Positions 5,399 to 8,225 of a stretch of 8,225 bases of DNA are shown piece after piece; the first letter of the stretch is position 1, and every line of letters starts with the position of its first letter. This DNA comes from Clostridium sp. CAG:448 (GTDB lineage Bacteria; Bacillota; Clostridia; Oscillospirales; CAG-272), in contig FR890555.1 in NCBI GenBank assembly GCA_000433415.1, positions 12,683 through 20,907 of the forward strand, written 5' to 3'. The position numbers and the translations under genes were made by a program. Below the pieces are notes generated by a model, which saw nothing but the letters and a program-made list of their open reading frames with translations, was not told where the DNA came from and searched no databases.

Positions 5399-7216
5399 TC
5401 AGGTCAGTTTGAGATTACAGACGTTGTCGATGTAAGAGAAGAAGTTCCCCGGTTCCGGGACAACGGCGGGGGGATTGGGGGAAAAGAAAAAGAGCTTGGT
5501 GGAAAAGACAAAGCGCGGGGGCTTTTTTGCCGTGATGGTGATACGCAGGGTATGCGGTCCCTCTGCCAGATGCAGGGTTATGCGCTGTTCCTTCGGGCAG
5601 CGGTGGTACGCAGGCAGGAAGGGAAGCCCGGCGGGAGCGTCCAGGATGCATTCGCCGTCCAACTCCAGGCGCATGGCATCCTCCGTGTTGCAGAACAGGA
5701 GCGTTTCCCGTCCGATGGGGGTATGCAGGATGGTCTCCGCAATGTAGATGCCGTTTTCTGCGGGTTCCGTAAAGCATACGGTTGCCCCGGCGACTGCCGT
5801 GTCCTGTTTGTTCAGATACCAGCGGTGCGGGGTCAGGATGGTAAAGGGAATGGTGTAGGTTGTCCAGAGACTGCCGGCGTTCTGACGCTCTATGTACAGA
5901 TTGACCGTGTTGACGCGGGGCAATCCGTCGCAGGCGGAAAGCAGGGTGCGTGAAAGACGCACGGTTTCTCCGGGTGCGACATCACACGGAATCAGGGCAT
6001 CGGCACTGTCATCCGACCAGGTATAAATGCCGGTTCCTTCGGCGTGCACGCGTACAAGCCAGCGGCAGGCGGTGCGGTTGGTCAGGGTCAGGTCAATCCG
6101 GCAGGCGGGTGCCATAACGGGACCGTCCGGGTAGCGCAGATCCACAAGGAAGGCTTCATGGCTGTCCGCGTCTGCGGGCAGCGTATAGTGCTGAACGGCG
6201 AAATCGTGTTGATCCTCATAGGTGATGACATAGCGGTCCGTGTCTTCCAGCGCCAGTTTTTTGCCTGCCAAAATGGTTCGCTCGGTCAGTTCCGCAAGAT
6301 TTTTAGGCGCCCGGAAGCCGCGGATCTGTGCCGAAACGGTAATGGCATCCCCGATGGGAGCAGACCATTTTTCCGGAATTCCCGCGGTTCCGTGCAGAAT
6401 TCCCCAAATAGCGCCGCAGGTGGCGACGGTACAGTCGGTGTCATAGCCGAGATTGACGACCTTGAGAATGGCATCCTCAAAGTCGGAACCCCAAAGCAGA
6501 CCGCACAGCTCAAAGGCGATGTTTTGCGGTGCATCGGTGAAATTATATCTGCCATGCGCGGAGAGAAGTGCCTCGCGCGCTTCCGACAGCGGCATGCCGC
6601 TCCGGTACAGCGCCAGGATGTGGCTGACCGCGCGGTGCACACGGCATTCTGCGGGAATGTAAGTCAGCGCTTCCTCTATGATTTCTTCCACATGCGGATT
6701 GGTGTAAGCGGCAGCCTCCAGAGCGGCATTGAAGATTTCCCCGAATACCCCCTCACCGCCTGCGTGATCGACAACGGCATCCTGCCAGGCAAAGTAGGCG
6801 GCAAGCTTTGGGTTTCCTGCGCACATGCCCGCCCAGATTTCGGAGCGGATGGGACTGCCCATACAATCGGTAAAGGCATTGTCGAACATGCCGGAAAAGG
6901 GCGGGGTGAACCCCATGCGCATTGCGGTTCCTGCATAGCCGTACTCGTCCCACGGGAAATAGACGTGCTCGGTCCACTCTTTTGCGATGTCTTTGGCGGT
7001 GAGCCGTACACCGTACTGTTCGACGGCGTGCAGTCCGAGCAGTTGCAGATCCAGGTCGTCATTGGGCAGGGCGCCGCCGTCCGGGTCCAGGTGCGGGTAC
7101 CAGTCCAGGTGCATGACCTCCTTGCACCCTTCCACCGGCGTTCCCAGCGTTCCGCCGATGTTTTTACCTAACCAACAGGCATAAATTTTGTCGTATTTTG
7201 CTTTTTTATCCAGCAT
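5399..7216 (-). CDS. ADP-ribosylglycohydrolase-family protein with large C-terminal beta-rich extension
   Basis: The 605-residue protein has two parts. Residues 1 to about 325 form the all-helical ADP-ribosylglycohydrolase fold: the opening GKNIGGTLGTPVEG (17-30), the metal-binding PNDDLD (51-56), AVVDHAGGEGVFGE (147-160) with the usual Asp/His context, and GYDTDCT (257-263) holding the second pair of metal-binding acids (Asp259, Asp261). The family cleaves N- or O-glycosidic ADP-ribose or similar ribosyl bonds with magnesium. Residues about 330-605 are rich in beta-strand patterns and may be two beta-sandwich modules; I do not recognise them. There is no signal peptide, so it should be cytoplasmic. 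The ATG has AAAGGA nine bases upstream, touching the stop of the peptidase gene, so the two are one operon. No clear terminator follows; the tRNA starts 86 bases downstream. The key acids are present, so it is probably active, but the substrate (ADP-ribosyl protein, ADP-ribose conjugate or another ribosyl/glycosyl compound) cannot be told. Confidence 0.88.
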   Translation of the reverse strand: MLDKKAKYDKIYACWLGKNIGGTLGTPVEGCKEVMHLDWYPHLDPDGGALPNDDLDLQLLGLHAVEQYGVRLTAKDIAKEWTEHVYFPWDEYGYAGTAMRMGFTPPFSGMFDNAFTDCMGSPIRSEIWAGMCAGNPKLAAYFAWQDAVVDHAGGEGVFGEIFNAALEAAAYTNPHVEEIIEEALTYIPAECRVHRAVSHILALYRSGMPLSEAREALLSAHGRYNFTDAPQNIAFELCGLLWGSDFEDAILKVVNLGYDTDCTVATCGAIWGILHGTAGIPEKWSAPIGDAITVSAQIRGFRAPKNLAELTERTILAGKKLALEDTDRYVITYEDQHDFAVQHYTLPADADSHEAFLVDLRYPDGPVMAPACRIDLTLTNRTACRWLVRVHAEGTGIYTWSDDSADALIPCDVAPGETVRLSRTLLSACDGLPRVNTVNLYIERQNAGSLWTTYTIPFTILTPHRWYLNKQDTAVAGATVCFTEPAENGIYIAETILHTPIGRETLLFCNTEDAMRLELDGECILDAPAGLPFLPAYHRCPKEQRITLHLAEGPHTLRITITAKKPPRFVFSTKLFFFSPNPPAVVPEPGNFFSYIDNVCNLKLT

Positions 7217-7230
7217 TTTTCTGATTCCTT

Positions 7231-8130
7231 TCAGTCTTTGACGGTAAATGTAAACAGAAGGTTTCCCCGGTTATCGGGAGAAACGGTCAGGGATTCGTAT
7301 TCTGCGGGAAACCGGTAGGATTCCCCGATCGGTTGCAGGGAGATCAGCCAGTCGCCGTAGGCATAGAAGGTGCCTGGGGTCAGGGAGTCGAGGTAGCTCT
7401 CCAGTGTCAGGCGGTTGCGGGCAATCAGCGTTGCGTGCGGCTGTCCCACATACCGGATGTGCCATGGCTCATAGGAAATACCGGTCTGTTCCGTGCCGTA
7501 GTAAGGATACCGGATGATAAAGCCGTACCGCCAGGCGTTGCGGTTGAGGTATCTGCCGACATCGGTTTTCAGAAAGGAGGCGCCGCCGTAGCCCTTGACC
7601 GCCACATCCAGGGCAAGTCCTGCCTGGTGTTCGCTTTCGCCGACGCCTGCTGCAAGGTCGCCCTCCTCTGCGATTGCCTGCTGTTGCTCTTCCGCTGTCC
7701 GGTAGGCGCTGGTAATCAGGAGCTTTTTGTCGAATTTTTCCAAAATCTGCTGTGAGAGAACGGAAAAGGGCGCAATGAGGTTTTCTTCCATCAGAAGTCC
7801 CGTTTCACGGTACTCCTGCAGTACCACGCGGTCCTGGTAATCCGCCGGCAGGGCGTATCCCTTTCGGACAAGCAAAAGACTGTTGTCGGTGCGTATCCGG
7901 GAATCCTTTTGCAGCTCCTCTGCCGCAACGGAGACCGTTTCCGGGGATACCGTTTGCATTTCCGCCTTGTCAAACCAGGAACTTACGGTGTCCGCAATCA
8001 GAAAACGGCGGTAGAGAAAGCGCGGGTGCAACAAAAAGAGCAATGCCAATGCGACCAGGACAAGCGCCGCTGCTGCACAGACGATGAGCAGAATGCGCTT
8101 TTTGACATTTTTTACAGCGGTAGCGCTCAT
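7231..8130 (-). CDS. Membrane-anchored D-alanyl-D-alanine carboxypeptidase, peptidase family M15B (VanY-like)
   Basis: The 299-residue protein has a basic N-terminus and one hydrophobic segment (about 12-34) that should anchor it in the membrane with the enzyme outside. The zinc peptidase signature is complete: SAYR (141-144), SEHQAGLALD with His168 and Asp175, and EPWHIRYVG with Glu221 and His224, giving the two His and one Asp zinc ligands and the catalytic Glu. The family removes the terminal D-Ala from peptidoglycan stem peptides in wall maturation. After the catalytic domain, residues about 240-299 form a beta-rich tail (YAYGDWLISLQPIGESYRF), which I have seen as a common addition in clostridial members. 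The start is supported by AAAGGAG eight bases upstream. The ATG overlaps the stop of the upstream gene (ATGA). Without VanA/VanX-type ligase and dipeptidase genes nearby there is no reason to call it a glycopeptide-resistance gene. Confidence 0.93.
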   Translation of the reverse strand: MSATAVKNVKKRILLIVCAAAALVLVALALLFLLHPRFLYRRFLIADTVSSWFDKAEMQTVSPETVSVAAEELQKDSRIRTDNSLLLVRKGYALPADYQDRVVLQEYRETGLLMEENLIAPFSVLSQQILEKFDKKLLITSAYRTAEEQQQAIAEEGDLAAGVGESEHQAGLALDVAVKGYGGASFLKTDVGRYLNRNAWRYGFIIRYPYYGTEQTGISYEPWHIRYVGQPHATLIARNRLTLESYLDSLTPGTFYAYGDWLISLQPIGESYRFPAEYESLTVSPDNRGNLLFTFTVKD

Positions 8131-8225
8131 GCCTGTTTCTCCTTTCTGCGCAACAGAATCGCAAAAGTAAGCATGGCAGGGAAGAGCGAGAGGCTGATCA
8201 CACTGCCGCAGCCGCCTGGGCGGTC
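8127..8225 (-). CDS. C-terminal end of a membrane- or wall-sorted protein (cut by window edge)
   Basis: The last 32 codons of a gene run in from the right edge and stop at TGA, which overlaps the start of the peptidase gene (ATGA). The tail has the layout of a C-terminal sorting or anchoring signal: GGCGS, a hydrophobic stretch of about 17 residues (VISLSLFPAMLTFAILL), then RRKEKQA at the end. The layout resembles Gly-Gly-CTERM and Synerg-CTERM tails, which have a Gly/Cys motif, one transmembrane helix and a basic end, and it lacks an LPXTG motif within the visible part. The rest of the protein is outside the window, so its function cannot be stated. It is probably a secreted or surface protein co-transcribed with the peptidase gene, whose ribosome site lies inside these last codons. 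Confidence 0.75.
   Translation of the reverse strand, partial: DRPGGCGSVISLSLFPAMLTFAILLRRKEKQA

Noticed and set aside
5321..5953. 210-codon plus-strand open frame crossing the tRNA promoter region
   Set aside because: Its start lies within the tRNA promoter and the rest is antisense to the ADP-ribosylglycohydrolase gene; the translation is low in recognisable structure.
6044..7171. 375-codon open frame on the plus strand, opposite the ADP-ribosylglycohydrolase gene
   Set aside because: It is a shadow of the real frame. The minus-strand protein has intact family motifs and a good ribosome site; this one has neither.
7231..8130. VanY-like gene as a vancomycin-resistance determinant
   Set aside because: Housekeeping carboxypeptidases of this family are common in Clostridia, and no ligase, dehydrogenase, VanX-type or VanRS-type gene accompanies it in the window.

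Overview
The window reads as a chromosomal segment of a Gram-positive anaerobe, most likely a Clostridia-class Bacillota of the gut type. The grounds are a lipoprotein solute-binding protein, an S-layer-homology (SLH) protein, a VanY-type D,D-carboxypeptidase, a clostridial-style phosphatidylserine synthase, strong AGGAG-like ribosome sites and AT-rich intergenic promoters. This is inference from protein families; no species can be named from the sequence alone. Six complete protein genes, one gene cut by the right edge and one tRNA gene are supported. No mobile element, CRISPR array or integrase is visible.

Left block (1-2773, minus strand): an extracellular solute-binding lipoprotein gene is followed 18 bases later by a gene for a cytoplasmic TIM-barrel protein with glycoside-hydrolase-like features. 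They look like a two-gene carbohydrate capture-and-processing unit. No ABC permease or ATPase is in the window.

Intergenic 2774-3068: a divergent control region with three helically phased TTGCA repeats, an operator-like palindrome and a nested inverted repeat.

Middle block: an SLH surface protein (3069-4358, plus) converges on a phosphatidylserine synthase gene (4416-5105, minus), with a bidirectional terminator between them. The synthase has its own TTGCAA-17-TATAAT promoter. Just upstream lies a tRNA-Val(GAC) gene with the same promoter layout and a UUCG-tetraloop terminator.

Right block (5399-8225, minus): a gene cut by the window edge that ends in a Gly-Cys-Gly-Ser/hydrophobic/basic tail, a membrane-anchored VanY-like peptidase and a two-part ADP-ribosylglycohydrolase-family protein. 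Spacing is a 4-base overlap and then 14 bases, so they are almost certainly co-transcribed.

The overall theme is cell-surface and envelope physiology plus sugar or nucleoside-sugar handling. No clearly new multi-gene system stands out. The best leads are the unnamed glycosidase-like protein, the ADP-ribosylglycohydrolase with a large beta-rich extension, a Gly replacing the usual Arg in the synthase motif, and the TTGCA repeat cluster.
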